The notes under the pieces were generated by a model. The model had not been told where the DNA came from and did no database searches. It saw nothing but the letters and a program-made list of their open reading frames with translations. 64,000 bases of DNA. Source: a virus. The stretch lies in IMG/VR virus record IMGVR_UViG_3300042010_000106, positions 62,001 to 126,000 of that record; one strand, written 5' to 3'. This document shows, in pieces, positions 1 to 8,439 of the stretch (within the stretch, counting starts at the first letter, position 1; every line of letters starts with the position of its first letter). Both the position numbers and the translations under genes were made by a program.

Positions 1-63
1 GGCGCCGACCAAGTTACCGAGTGGGAACTTGAAGGCAAAGATTTGAACGACATTCAGTATTGA
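1..63 (+). CDS. C-terminal end of a hypothetical protein (partial)
   Basis: An open frame enters at base 1 and ends with TGA, giving the 20-residue tail GADQVTEWELEGKDLNDIQY. Nothing can be said about its function. The following gene has its ribosome site (TGAGGGA) overlapping this stop codon, the usual junction style here. Confidence 0.6.
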   Translation, partial: GADQVTEWELEGKDLNDIQY

Positions 64-74
64 GGGAAATCGAA

Positions 75-422
75 ATGAGCAATGACGCTTATTTTCAAAA
101 GAAGTGGGAAGAGTGCCAAAGCAATTTGTGCACCGGCTGCGAATTCTGCAACAACTGCAAGCACGGCACCGACCACAATACGTGCGAAGAGTGCAACCCG
201 CCTGTGGTGCATTTGTGCAAGCACGGCAACGGCGACGATTGCGAAACCTGCGAAGAAATCCAGCAGGCAAAAGACGACGCCGACGCGTACGAAGAATCGG
301 AATGCGAACACGGTGTTTCCGGTAGCTGTTGGGATTGCGCGGCAGAAGACGACCGACTGGCGCAGCACGCTCGCGACCGTGACGATTGGAATCACTTTCA
401 CCCTGTAGGAGATTCGGAATAA
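75..422 (+). CDS. cysteine-rich protein with three CHCC zinc modules
   Basis: 115 aa, acidic, 13 cysteines. Three copies of C-x-H-G-x(4-5)-C-x2-C are visible (CKHGTDHNTCEEC, CKHGNGDDCETC, CEHGVSGSCWDC), preceded by a further cluster CTGCEFC. Each copy could hold one zinc ion, which is an inference from cysteine/histidine spacing. The start is ATG with TGAGGGA eight bases upstream; an in-frame TTG five codons earlier lacks a ribosome site. The role is unknown; zinc modules of this kind usually mediate protein or nucleic-acid contacts. It overlaps the next start (TAATG). Confidence 0.85.
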   Translation: MSNDAYFQKKWEECQSNLCTGCEFCNNCKHGTDHNTCEECNPPVVHLCKHGNGDDCETCEEIQQAKDDADAYEESECEHGVSGSCWDCAAEDDRLAQHARDRDDWNHFHPVGDSE

Positions 423-616
423 TGATTTTTCTGGTCAACGATAAAACGCTGTGCAAAGCAGTGATTCACGGAACGGATGCCAGCGAAGAAATTGCAGCGG
501 GCTACCGTGTGGTAACGACCGAGGAATGGGACGCGTTCAAAACCGGATCGCAACTGAAACGCGAAAAGGTGCAGAAGCCTATTTACAAGCAACGCGCCAA
601 GAAAGAAAAGTCCTGA
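422..616 (+). CDS. small hypothetical protein
   Basis: 64 aa, with a lysine/arginine-rich C-terminal third (ending KQRAKKEKS) that suggests nucleic-acid or ribosome contact. The start overlaps the previous stop (TAATG), with GTAGGAG just upstream. Family not recognised. Confidence 0.8.
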   Translation: MIFLVNDKTLCKAVIHGTDASEEIAAGYRVVTTEEWDAFKTGSQLKREKVQKPIYKQRAKKEKS

Positions 617-628
617 GCCGAACTTCGT

Positions 629-650
629 TGTGCATTCTTGCGAGTGCACA
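629..650 (+). other. intergenic RNA hairpin
   Basis: TGTGCA pairs with TGCACA around a 10-base loop in the 63-base gap before the acyl carrier protein gene. There is no T-run after it, so it is a weak terminator at best. Similar TGCAC stems occur near 3093 and 11180. Confidence 0.5.
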
Positions 651-679
651 GCCGAGACAAAACACAGGAGCAACAAAAC

Positions 680-1411
680 GTGTCTGCAAAAACTAGCCTG
701 CAAAAAGAAGCAGAGAAAACGCACAAACGCATTCTGACAATTCTGTCTGAACAGTTGGGCGTTAAGGAAACCGAGTTGTCGCTAGAAAGCACCATGGCAG
801 ACCACGGCGGTGATTCCCTCGACGCTGTTGAAATCATCATGGCGCTTGAGGAAGAATTCGAAGTCGAAATCACCGACTGCGAAATGGACAAGATCAAAAC
901 GCCGCGCCAAGTAGTCGCGTTGATTCTGCCAAAGATTCACCTGCCAAGTCTTTCGTTCGATGACGCGTATATAGCTGCCTCCGAGCTGGAAGACATAAAG
1001 CCAACGAAGAAAAAACCGGCAGATAAAAAACCAGCACTGAAGAAAGTGGTACTCGCTGACGGTGCAACGTTGGTTCCCGGCGAGTCACGCAAACGGCACC
1101 TCGACGATTTGTTCGAATACACCATGAGCGATTCCGCCATGATGGAATTCGTGAAAGCCTTCAACACGGTTTTCAGCAATTCGGAATCTGCTTACCTGTA
1201 CGCTAGCAGAACGCCGAACGACAGCGATGCGTGGCGGATTCAAATGACAACCCGTCTGTCTGGTGAAGCCGTGGACGCAATTGCGCGCTTTGTAGAAGAC
1301 GCCGGTTTCTCTTTCGTCAAATCCACCGAACACACGGTGCGATTGCACGGCAGTAACCACGTCGGCATTGTCACAGCGATTCACCTGTCACTGACAACGT
1401 ACGGCCTCTAA
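680..1411 (+). CDS. acyl carrier protein fused to an unknown C-terminal domain
   Basis: 243 aa. Residues ~10-85 form an acyl carrier protein (ACP) domain: helix I (HKRILTILSEQLGV), the phosphopantetheine site GGDSLDAVEI with Ser46, then the acidic helix MALEEEFEVEI and a closing ValAlaLeu helix. ACPs carry acyl or aminoacyl groups as thioesters and are normally ~78 aa. Here a Lys/Pro linker (~105-125) leads into ~110 residues I do not recognise. No synthase, thioesterase or phosphopantetheinyl transferase is nearby, so host enzymes would have to load it. GTG start chosen because AGGAG lies 9 bases upstream; the upstream TTG has no ribosome site. The domain call is firm; the function is open. 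Confidence 0.85.
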   Translation: MSAKTSLQKEAEKTHKRILTILSEQLGVKETELSLESTMADHGGDSLDAVEIIMALEEEFEVEITDCEMDKIKTPRQVVALILPKIHLPSLSFDDAYIAASELEDIKPTKKKPADKKPALKKVVLADGATLVPGESRKRHLDDLFEYTMSDSAMMEFVKAFNTVFSNSESAYLYASRTPNDSDAWRIQMTTRLSGEAVDAIARFVEDAGFSFVKSTEHTVRLHGSNHVGIVTAIHLSLTTYGL

Positions 1412-1422
1412 GGAAAGAAATC

Positions 1423-1758
1423 ATGGTTCGCGAAAAACTTTACATCGGCTCCAAAGTTATCGTCTGGAAAAACAAAAACACGTGGGACGACGACGCTGTA
1501 CAGTTCATGGTTCCTCAAACTGCAATTCTGTTTGAGCGCGACCGGGACACATTGTCTGACGACGGGTACGGCGAACACTACGGCGTACTGTTTTTGAACG
1601 ACGACGGCAGCGCCTCACATTTCGAATGGTGGGTTGAGGGTGACGAATGCGTGTTGGTCGATAACGAGCTGATCGCGAACCAAGATTTCATTTACGCAAA
1701 TCGCGGTTTGCTGGAAACGTGCGACGGCGAAGACGAACCGGACGAAGACGAATTGTAA
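1423..1758 (+). CDS. hypothetical acidic protein
   Basis: 111 aa, strongly acidic C-terminus (EDEPDEDEL). The middle (VQFMVPQTAILFERDRD...YGVLFLNDDGSASHFEWW) looks like alternating beta strands, possibly an SH3- or OB-like barrel, but no family is recognised. TAAGGAAAG from the ACP gene stop provides its ribosome site, so the two are probably coupled. Confidence 0.85.
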   Translation: MVREKLYIGSKVIVWKNKNTWDDDAVQFMVPQTAILFERDRDTLSDDGYGEHYGVLFLNDDGSASHFEWWVEGDECVLVDNELIANQDFIYANRGLLETCDGEDEPDEDEL

Positions 1759-1787
1759 TCCACGAATTTTGCTAAGGACACATTGAC

Positions 1788-2735
1788 ATGACTATCAAAC
1801 TGAAAGATTTGCGCGCTCGCTTTCCGCAGTACCACGTAAACAAATCGGCCATCGGCGACGATTTCTGTTTCAGCATGAAAGGCATTCGCGCAGACGAAGC
1901 CGACTACGCGTACCTGTCGATTCGCAACAACGAATACAAAAGCGCAGCACGGCTTTTCCTGTTCCCAACGAAAAACAAACCGTGTGTTCCGTTCGCCGAA
2001 CAGGCCAGCTACAAATCGTACCACGCACTGAAAAAAGAATTGGTGCGCAACGGTGCGAAGTCGAAAGACATCACGAAAGACGACCTGCGCAAAAAGATGG
2101 ATGACGTTCTGGAAGAGGACGCCATGGAAATGCTCGACGTTCTGGAAGCGCATATGGCTGACGTGCTTTACAAACAGGATTGGTTGCACGTTTTCCTGTT
2201 GCCGAAACACAAAGCGCGGTTCGGTTATGACGACGGCACCATTGCAACCCGACGCGCCGCAGAGTTCGGTAACGATGTCGAAGCCAAAGCCCCTGTAAGC
2301 GTGTGTGAGACGGAATCGGCAGAAACCTGTGTCGGCGTTGATCCTGCCCGCGCTCGCTTCGTGGCTGACTTCACACGCGGTCTGGCGAAGGTTGATACGG
2401 TCGGGCCTACTGCCTACGATACAGCGCGTTGCATTCTGGAAGCGGTACGCGTTTACGAATCGTCTTACGATCACGAAGGCGCCGACGCCGAAACAAAACG
2501 TGTGTCCGACGCAAACGTCGCACTGCGCGCCGAAGCTGCACTGACTGGTCGTGAATTGAAACTGAGTGAAATGCAGTGGGGCTTTTACGAAAAGTATCAG
2601 CGCCTCACAATTCGCGAAGCGGTTGAAGCTGTCGTTCCTGAAAACTTTGTGCAGCCGGTTTACCTGCTGATCAAATACACGTGGAACGAATCGCTCGATT
2701 GGGCAAAAGAAATCATTTCTCACGAAGGGGAATAA
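1788..2735 (+). CDS. hypothetical protein
   Basis: 315 aa, soluble, no membrane segment. Residues ~70-115 are charged helices (KSKDITKDDLRKKMDDVLEE). The C-terminal half is also helix-rich. No motif recognised. ATG follows CTAAGGACAC. It is among the larger unknowns in this block and sits directly upstream of a 114-aa gene (one-base gap). Confidence 0.9.
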   Translation: MTIKLKDLRARFPQYHVNKSAIGDDFCFSMKGIRADEADYAYLSIRNNEYKSAARLFLFPTKNKPCVPFAEQASYKSYHALKKELVRNGAKSKDITKDDLRKKMDDVLEEDAMEMLDVLEAHMADVLYKQDWLHVFLLPKHKARFGYDDGTIATRRAAEFGNDVEAKAPVSVCETESAETCVGVDPARARFVADFTRGLAKVDTVGPTAYDTARCILEAVRVYESSYDHEGADAETKRVSDANVALRAEAALTGRELKLSEMQWGFYEKYQRLTIREAVEAVVPENFVQPVYLLIKYTWNESLDWAKEIISHEGE

Positions 2736-2736
2736 A

Positions 2737-3081
2737 ATGCAACGTCCACCGGAACAAATCGCTTTCGAAACGATGGCAAAGAATGGCGGGTTTCTTCTGA
2801 ATCAACACCCGCTGCATTATTTGTTCAGCGACGAAAAAACCGCAGCGCTGCGCACCGGCTGGAACAAAGGCCGTGCGTACGAACAGCGTAGTGAAGAGCG
2901 CAATTTCCTGTTCACCATTCGTTGGAACGAATACGACGAACGCGGCCAAGTATCGCGCCCGCACGAAACCGAATACCAAGTGACTGCATTGACCGAAGGC
3001 AAAGCGTGGTTCATGGTCGGACAAGTGTTCAACAATATCGGCATCGACTACGAAATTTCGCTGGCGCTGAATCTCGGTTAG
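2737..3081 (+). CDS. hypothetical protein
   Basis: 114 aa, mixed alpha/beta, with several aromatic residues. GAAGGGG in the end of the previous gene supplies the ribosome site. No known domain. It is followed by a 7-bp hairpin, so it may end a small transcription unit. Confidence 0.85.
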   Translation: MQRPPEQIAFETMAKNGGFLLNQHPLHYLFSDEKTAALRTGWNKGRAYEQRSEERNFLFTIRWNEYDERGQVSRPHETEYQVTALTEGKAWFMVGQVFNNIGIDYEISLALNLG

Positions 3082-3092
3082 ATAAGCTGCTG

Positions 3093-3118
3093 ATGCACAT
3101 TCGAAACTGAGTGTGCAT
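3093..3118 (+). terminator. hairpin, possible weak terminator
   Basis: ATGCACA pairs with TGTGCAT around a 12-base loop in the gap between two genes. There is no clear T-tract downstream, so termination is uncertain; RNA processing or stability are alternatives. Confidence 0.45.
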
Positions 3119-3146
3119 TGGAGTAAAATCAAATCGGAGAATTATC

Positions 3147-3428
3147 ATGGCTTCTGCAACAGTAAAAAGTAGTGCTGCACTGGAAGACGAAACCGAAATT
3201 CGTTTTTCGCTCGACGACGAAGGCCGACCGGTTACGCACCTGTCTACGCAAATGAGCATCGACGCGCAATTGCAGGAATTGTTTCGCACGCACATGTACG
3301 GTTATCGTCGCCAGTTCGACGGAATGAAACTTGTGCATAAATTCACGATTCAGCGCGAAGATCCTTGTTCGCCTGTGCTGCTGGAAGGTGCATATTTGGT
3401 AATCGAGACTACATTCTCGCCGTCCTAG
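3147..3428 (+). CDS. small hypothetical protein
   Basis: 93 aa. ATG chosen because CGGAGAATT is placed correctly upstream; the in-frame TTG further upstream lies in the hairpin. The sequence reads as a beta-rich small domain (VHKFTIQRED...LLEGAYLVIETTF). Family not recognised. An ~80-base spacer with no clear element follows before the next start. Confidence 0.85.
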   Translation: MASATVKSSAALEDETEIRFSLDDEGRPVTHLSTQMSIDAQLQELFRTHMYGYRRQFDGMKLVHKFTIQREDPCSPVLLEGAYLVIETTFSPS

Positions 3429-3508
3429 AACGTCCACGCTGCACGCAAACGCTTGTATGAGCAAGTTTTCAACGGCCCAATAGGTTGTATTTGAAAAGGA
3501 GTTTTGTT

Positions 3509-3883
3509 GTGTCTTACGGAATTTATTTGAATCAAATCCCCGGCATCATGTACACGACTGGAAGCGACAGTTTGCAATTCCAGTACGTGAAAGACGGGCG
3601 CACCTACAACATTCAAACCGGTCACACCACAATCGACAAACTGAGTGCGCTGGAAAGCTGGCGCAGCGCGGTGTGGATGTACAAGGGTGAAACACCGGAA
3701 GGCGTTTTGGTATTTGAGTACAACGCACCGAATCCAGAAAATCTGGTAGACGTTGAACCGATGCTGCATACGCTCTACCCTGAAAGCTTTATGTGGATCA
3801 CTCCGAAAGGTCTGCCACGTCCACAACCCACGCTGTGGGCGCCGCTGACCGCACCAGCGAAGCGCTACGCGGCTGAACTGTAA
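3509..3883 (+). CDS. hypothetical protein
   Basis: 124 aa, GTG start with a strong AAAAGGAG eight bases upstream. Beta-rich and aromatic-rich, with no membrane segment. The stop lies in AACTGTAAAC, a near match to the recurring decamer AACTGTAAAG. No family recognised. Confidence 0.85.
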   Translation: MSYGIYLNQIPGIMYTTGSDSLQFQYVKDGRTYNIQTGHTTIDKLSALESWRSAVWMYKGETPEGVLVFEYNAPNPENLVDVEPMLHTLYPESFMWITPKGLPRPQPTLWAPLTAPAKRYAAEL

Positions 3884-3905
3884 ACTACAACGAAAGGGAT
3901 AACGT

Positions 3906-4109
3906 ATGCAGAGCATTGAACAGTTCGAAAACATCATTGGCATGGATTTGTGCGCGGCCATTGCCGAAGTGACGCACACGGCGATTTGCACCAAGCGTTT
4001 GCCGCACAACGTGCCCGACTACAGCAAGCACGACAAAACCGTTTTGCTCGACGCGCTGATTGCCCGTCTGGAAAACGTGAAGACCCGCATCAATTTGGAG
4101 ATTGCATAA
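3906..4109 (+). CDS. small hypothetical protein
   Basis: 67 aa, mostly helical. The sequence resembles nothing I know. AAAGGGATAACGT precedes the ATG. Its TAA abuts the next ATG (TAAATG), implying coupled translation. Confidence 0.8.
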   Translation: MQSIEQFENIIGMDLCAAIAEVTHTAICTKRLPHNVPDYSKHDKTVLLDALIARLENVKTRINLEIA

Positions 4110-4694
4110 ATGTACGTTGATTTGTCCACGTCGCAATATATTCCGTTCGGCAAAATGCTCGGCCATCTGTATTACCAAAACCAAGCGCTGCTTGCGCTGG
4201 CACCGGGCCGCAACGGTTATCCACACAACGGCGGTGAACACACGCTGAGCCTGTGCGGCACCAAAGAAGACATCAATGCGTTTCTGGATTTGGTTACTGA
4301 AAAATATCCGTACGTGTTGTGCGAAGCTACCAAGATTCAAATGGCTGTGCGTGAATGGAAAGAAGGCGACCCCATTCTGAAAGCGAAGAAACTTTTCTCG
4401 CAACACATTTACGACTACCACAAAACGTATCAGTACAAAGTGCTTGAAGACATCGTGCACTTTTACCCACGGCCCGGTTTCACACATCAAGAATTCGCGC
4501 TTGAAGCGATTTGCCATCTGGAATTGATCACGGGTTGGGCCATCGACGATTTGCAAATCGACACCGCTGGCATCGTGCACTTCGACGATTTCATGACCGT
4601 TGAAATTTTCCGCCGTGACACAACGGAAAGTTATCGCGCTCGCATTCAAAAGGAACACGCGGGCATCGCTGCGCTTTATGGTGACAGTGAATGA
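4110..4694 (+). CDS. hypothetical protein
   Basis: 194 aa, rich in Tyr and His, no membrane segment or recognised motif. The start abuts the previous stop and its own stop overlaps the next start (ATGA), so it lies within a translationally coupled group of four. Confidence 0.9.
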   Translation: MYVDLSTSQYIPFGKMLGHLYYQNQALLALAPGRNGYPHNGGEHTLSLCGTKEDINAFLDLVTEKYPYVLCEATKIQMAVREWKEGDPILKAKKLFSQHIYDYHKTYQYKVLEDIVHFYPRPGFTHQEFALEAICHLELITGWAIDDLQIDTAGIVHFDDFMTVEIFRRDTTESYRARIQKEHAGIAALYGDSE

Positions 4695-5062
4695 GTTTTG
4701 AACTGACCCGCATAACCCACTGGAAAGATCGCGGCTACGGTTATTGCGGCGTAATCACTTGTGTTGGCCTTACCGTTCCTGAATCGCTCGACATGGAATT
4801 GCCTGTACTGCCTGAAGGTTGGGAGTGGGGCCAGTTCATGCGAATGCGTAACGCGAAAGAAGGCCCGCCACGCAAAGTGATTTTCTGGCGCAGTGACACA
4901 ATCATTCATTTCGATTGTCATTGCAGCAAAGAGGTTTGGGAAACCCGTGAAGAAAATTGCCCGATCAAAATCATTAAAGCAGCCGCTGAAGAACATGCAA
5001 AGAATGGCAAGCTCAAAGGTAATGACTGGCTTGAGCAGTGGATCAATTTACTCGACCGTTAA
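4691..5062 (+). CDS. hypothetical protein
   Basis: 123 aa. Two cysteines lie in a FDCHCSKEVW stretch (~residues 76-85) that might bind a metal, but no full zinc motif is present. C-terminal third helical and lysine-rich. ATGA overlap with the gene before; TAAGGGG precedes the next gene. Confidence 0.85.
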   Translation: MSFELTRITHWKDRGYGYCGVITCVGLTVPESLDMELPVLPEGWEWGQFMRMRNAKEGPPRKVIFWRSDTIIHFDCHCSKEVWETREENCPIKIIKAAAEEHAKNGKLKGNDWLEQWINLLDR

Positions 5063-5071
5063 GGGGAATGT

Positions 5072-5926
5072 ATGAAAACTGAAGAAAAGAAAATCAAATT
5101 CGGCCCCGGCCATTTTCCAATCGGCACCATCGCCCGCGTTCAAGTGATGGAAGAACCTTACGACTTTCGCGTGGATCGAATTTTCGAACAAAGCGCGCAG
5201 GGTTGGATTCTGGAATCGGATCTAAACCCGAGTGAAGTCACAGGCAAACGCTGCATCAACGTCGGTTGGGTTATCGGTATCGTTTCGCGTGGCACCGGTC
5301 ATTGCAATGTCGTGCCGTATCACGAACCTGTGAAGTTCACGCAGAAGCGTTTCGAAAAACAGGAACCGTATGCAGAACGTTGTGCAGCGTACGGCGTAGG
5401 TAAAAACGAATATCTGTTCGATGACGTCATTAGCGACATTCGTTCAATCGTTTACCACTACCCGCAGTACGCGCACCTCGGCCAGCAGCACCTGTACGAC
5501 TTCAATGCAATTGCTGGCGAAGTCTTGCGGCATGCGCGCCAGCAAACGTGGTACGCCGTAATCATCAACAAAAAGAAATTCCATCGCGTGCTGAAAGCTG
5601 CGCTGGCTCGCTTCAAAGAATCCCGCGCCAAATGCGAAAAGCTGTATCGTGAAGAACAGCAGCGTTGGGGCGATGAACTGATGCGCGACATGTACGATCA
5701 CGACGACGATATGTTGGACGACGAAGAACGAAAAGTTCTGGCCGAACAACACGAACAAGAAGAAAACATTTTTCAGAATGACGGTCTGGACGACGCGCAT
5801 TTTGAGTGTATGTTGGGTGGCGAAGAGCCGTTGCATGACACACCTGAAGATTTGGCGGAATCGTACAACCCGCACGGTGAATCGAACACCATCGTTATGG
5901 ACAACACTTACATGGTACGCAAATGA
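5072..5926 (+). CDS. hypothetical acidic protein
   Basis: 284 aa. Residues ~185-270 are very acidic (DHDDDMLDDEER..., EQHEQEENIF) and probably disordered or DNA-mimicking; the N-terminal half appears globular. No family recognised. TAAGGGGAATGT of the preceding gene provides the ribosome site. The end overlaps the next start (ATGA). Confidence 0.88.
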   Translation: MKTEEKKIKFGPGHFPIGTIARVQVMEEPYDFRVDRIFEQSAQGWILESDLNPSEVTGKRCINVGWVIGIVSRGTGHCNVVPYHEPVKFTQKRFEKQEPYAERCAAYGVGKNEYLFDDVISDIRSIVYHYPQYAHLGQQHLYDFNAIAGEVLRHARQQTWYAVIINKKKFHRVLKAALARFKESRAKCEKLYREEQQRWGDELMRDMYDHDDDMLDDEERKVLAEQHEQEENIFQNDGLDDAHFECMLGGEEPLHDTPEDLAESYNPHGESNTIVMDNTYMVRK

Positions 5927-6411
5927 CAATTCAACGTTCCGAAACATTTAACGCATTCATTGAAACCCTAGTTGGCATTTACCAAAGCAACGAAACGTCT
6001 CGATGTATCTGTAGTGTGCGTATGTTCGAAACGCTTTTCTATCAGCACACGAAAGAAAAGATGGAACGTCACACCCGGCAAATCATCCGCAACGAAATGA
6101 AACGTCGCGGGTACAAAGTCGTTATCGGCCTCGACGTGAGCATTACAAAATTGCCCGTCGTCGAAGTGCCGGTTAAACAATGGCCGATGTTGATTGAAAC
6201 TCTGGTCAACCGGCTGCAAATAAAAGCCAAAGCATCGCCGACACACCGCATGCGTTTCACCCTCAAGCAGTTTCAGGACTTCGCCACCATCTGGCCGACT
6301 GCAAAAGAGTTTGAAGCAAAAGTGGTTGCGGAACTGCGCAAGGTTCGATTGATCGTTTACTTCCATTCGAACCATGTAATCGTTGTGAAGGAAACCCCAT
6401 GTACCCCGTGA
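5923..6411 (+). CDS. hypothetical basic protein
   Basis: 162 aa, basic, with an amphipathic helix-rich middle (TKEKMERHTRQIIRNEMKR). No domain recognised. Coupled to the acidic protein before it by an ATGA overlap; an acidic/basic pair encoded together could interact, which is speculation. Confidence 0.88.
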   Translation: MTIQRSETFNAFIETLVGIYQSNETSRCICSVRMFETLFYQHTKEKMERHTRQIIRNEMKRRGYKVVIGLDVSITKLPVVEVPVKQWPMLIETLVNRLQIKAKASPTHRMRFTLKQFQDFATIWPTAKEFEAKVVAELRKVRLIVYFHSNHVIVVKETPCTP

Positions 6412-6884
6412 TGATTTTAACCATCGTGTTCGGCGCTCTGGCGCACGTACACGGCGCGTTCTGGTTCGCACTGGTGCCGTGCCTTGTCTTGCTGGCGTTC
6501 TACGCTCACACGTACGTATACGGCGACTGGACGCACGAAGGTTGGTACGACCGGTTGTATGTGCGGGCAAAGATTACCGATAGTGATTATTTCGTCATTG
6601 ATCGCAAAGGCAGCAAGCGCGTTCAGTGGGTTGAAATCGGTACGGTACATCAAAAAGAAAAATCGCTGTTCACATTCACGCTTGGCTGCTTCACGTTTCA
6701 AGTGGGTATGCAGCCTGCGTGGATGACTCACGATTTCATGAACGAGAAAAAAGAAAAAGTTTTCCGTACAGAAACCAAACGGGAAATGAACCCGGAGGAA
6801 CTGGCGGCGTTTCACGAAGGCTTCAGTCATTTCGATAAAGCCTTTAAAAGCTTCGGCAAGATTTGGGGAAGGGACGGAAAATGA
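6399..6884 (+). CDS. membrane protein, two N-terminal segments
   Basis: 161 aa. Two hydrophobic stretches, ~2-17 and ~20-39, are followed by a soluble, charged C-terminal part. Likely inserted in the host inner membrane with a ~120-residue domain. The ATG has AAGGAA at proper distance; ATG at 6411 is an alternative that would remove the 13-base overlap with the gene before. Family unknown. Confidence 0.85.
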   Translation: MYPVMILTIVFGALAHVHGAFWFALVPCLVLLAFYAHTYVYGDWTHEGWYDRLYVRAKITDSDYFVIDRKGSKRVQWVEIGTVHQKEKSLFTFTLGCFTFQVGMQPAWMTHDFMNEKKEKVFRTETKREMNPEELAAFHEGFSHFDKAFKSFGKIWGRDGK

Positions 6885-7279
6885 AACTTTCGTACGAAGA
6901 AATAATTGAGCTGGACAAAAACCTGCTGCACATTGACGACGAAACTTTCAGCGAATCTTTACGTGCTGAAGTGCGCCGCCATCTGAACGAGCTGTTCACC
7001 GATCACGGCAATTTCAAGCAGCGCAATTTCGACTCGCACCGCAACTATCGCCATGGTTACAACGAAGCTGTTCTGCCATGGCAAATGGAGTGCAGACGTT
7101 TGCACGAATTCCTGTTCGACGACGTTGGCAATCTGCGTGAAATCATTGCGCACCAACTGCCTAGCGTAATTGACGAACGCGGTTTCAGTTGGAAGAGCAA
7201 AGCGGTGCATCTGCATTACGCCGACATGCACGGCCAGCAAACCAGCGGTTCCTATCCGGCAACGTGGATGGATAAATAA
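6881..7279 (+). CDS. hypothetical protein
   Basis: 132 aa, His-rich middle (DSHRNYRHGYNE) and predominantly helical. ATG overlaps the previous stop (ATGA) with GGAAGGGACGG upstream, which rules out the earlier in-frame TTG. No known family. Confidence 0.85.
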   Translation: MKLSYEEIIELDKNLLHIDDETFSESLRAEVRRHLNELFTDHGNFKQRNFDSHRNYRHGYNEAVLPWQMECRRLHEFLFDDVGNLREIIAHQLPSVIDERGFSWKSKAVHLHYADMHGQQTSGSYPATWMDK

Positions 7280-7280
7280 A

Positions 7281-7556
7281 ATGGCAATGTTAAATATTGA
7301 AGTGAGTGGCCCCGAACAATATCTGCTGAATGTGTACGGCAACGAGATTTCGGAAATTCGTGAAGCTATCGAAGCACGAATCAAAAGCAGTCGTTTTTCT
7401 ACCGAAGACGACGGCGACCGTTATCTGGAATTGGGCGTGTACATCCCAAGCTATCTGGAAAAAATGTTTGAGCGTCTGTACGTGACTGAGGCCGGTTGGT
7501 CGCACCTGCATACGGGTTACGAAACGGCGCGATTGTATCCGCCTGCGTTGCGCTAA
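7281..7556 (+). CDS. small hypothetical protein
   Basis: 91 aa, alpha/beta mix, no motif recognised. The ATG is one base after the previous stop; longer in-frame readings would run through the neighbour's coding sequence. Stop overlaps the next start (TAATG). Confidence 0.82.
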   Translation: MAMLNIEVSGPEQYLLNVYGNEISEIREAIEARIKSSRFSTEDDGDRYLELGVYIPSYLEKMFERLYVTEAGWSHLHTGYETARLYPPALR

Positions 7557-7777
7557 TGCGTAAGGTCATAAAGCCCGCAGACGATCCTAGCGGCCTGTTA
7601 GAAGTTGATTCGACTACGGGCCAGCATTATTGGATGGGGAGCCGTATAAGCGCGTGTGAGGCTTGCGGCGTTGTCGTAACGAACGTTGATGATTGCGGCC
7701 ACTTCGGCGACCCGACTTGTCCTGTGTTCGGGCGCGGTGTTGATCCAGACGAAGAGCCGCGCAAATTGAAAGGATAG
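7556..7777 (+). CDS. small zinc-ribbon-like protein
   Basis: 73 aa with a cysteine/histidine cluster CEACG...DDCGHFGDPTCP (~residues 35-60) consistent with one zinc site. Overlaps the previous stop (TAATG). Function unknown; small zinc ribbons in phages are often adaptors of host enzymes. Confidence 0.8.
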   Translation: MRKVIKPADDPSGLLEVDSTTGQHYWMGSRISACEACGVVVTNVDDCGHFGDPTCPVFGRGVDPDEEPRKLKG

Positions 7778-7785
7778 GAGGCTGT

Positions 7786-8439
7786 ATGTTGTCTAATATC
7801 GAAATCAGTGATTTTAAACTTCAGCAAAAGATCGAAGCTTTGCTGGAAGAACTCAACATGGAAGCCCGTCACCACTCCTACAACGGTTACTGTAAATACC
7901 GGGAAGTGGCCGAGGTTCAAAAGGAACTGCATACAGTCATTATGCAGAGCCTGCTTGATCGTGATTTGGAAATCGAGCGTCTGCAAAAAGAACTCGTTCC
8001 ATACCACCGGCGCGATAGTGTGGAAGCACACAACGCAAAACAAAAAGCAAAAGTCGAATTCGTTTTGGATTTGCTTTTCCCGCATGACAGTTACGACAAA
8101 GGCGGTGTGCCGCGTGAGCTTCGCCATCCTGAAAAATACTGGTGGTGGAATGGCTGGTCGCTTCTTGAAGAAAGTGACCCGAACGAAGTAACCGGCAATA
8201 TCAGTGTGGAAGTTGAAAGCTACATTGGTGGCGGTGAAAACGAAAAATTCTCTTTCGATATTCTCGGCGAATGGATCGAACCGGACGACCACGAAGAAAT
8301 CAAAGCGCGTGTGCATGCGTGGTGTCGTACAAGCTACGCAGAAAGGCAGCAAGCCGATCAGGCTAAGCAGCGCAAAGATGCACAGCGCCAAATCGAAGAA
8401 GCCCAACGCACCATCGACCGCCTGAGTGGGAAAGCGTAA
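7786..8439 (+). CDS. hypothetical coiled-coil protein
   Basis: 217 aa. Heptad-like charged helices occupy ~1-85 (LQQKIEALLEELNME..., RLQKELVPY) and ~180-217 (RQQADQAKQRKDAQRQIEE), flanking a globular middle. Probably oligomeric. GATAGGAGG lies upstream of the ATG. No family recognised. Its TAA abuts the next ATG. Confidence 0.88.
   Translation: MLSNIEISDFKLQQKIEALLEELNMEARHHSYNGYCKYREVAEVQKELHTVIMQSLLDRDLEIERLQKELVPYHRRDSVEAHNAKQKAKVEFVLDLLFPHDSYDKGGVPRELRHPEKYWWWNGWSLLEESDPNEVTGNISVEVESYIGGGENEKFSFDILGEWIEPDDHEEIKARVHAWCRTSYAERQQADQAKQRKDAQRQIEEAQRTIDRLSGKA

Noticed and set aside
638-680. Upstream TTG start for the acyl carrier protein gene
   Set aside because: No ribosome site, and it lies within a hairpin; GTG 680 has AGGAG at good distance.
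1692-2723. 343-codon - strand open frame
   Set aside because: Same mirror effect of GAA/TTC-rich coding sequence; no start signal and biased residues.
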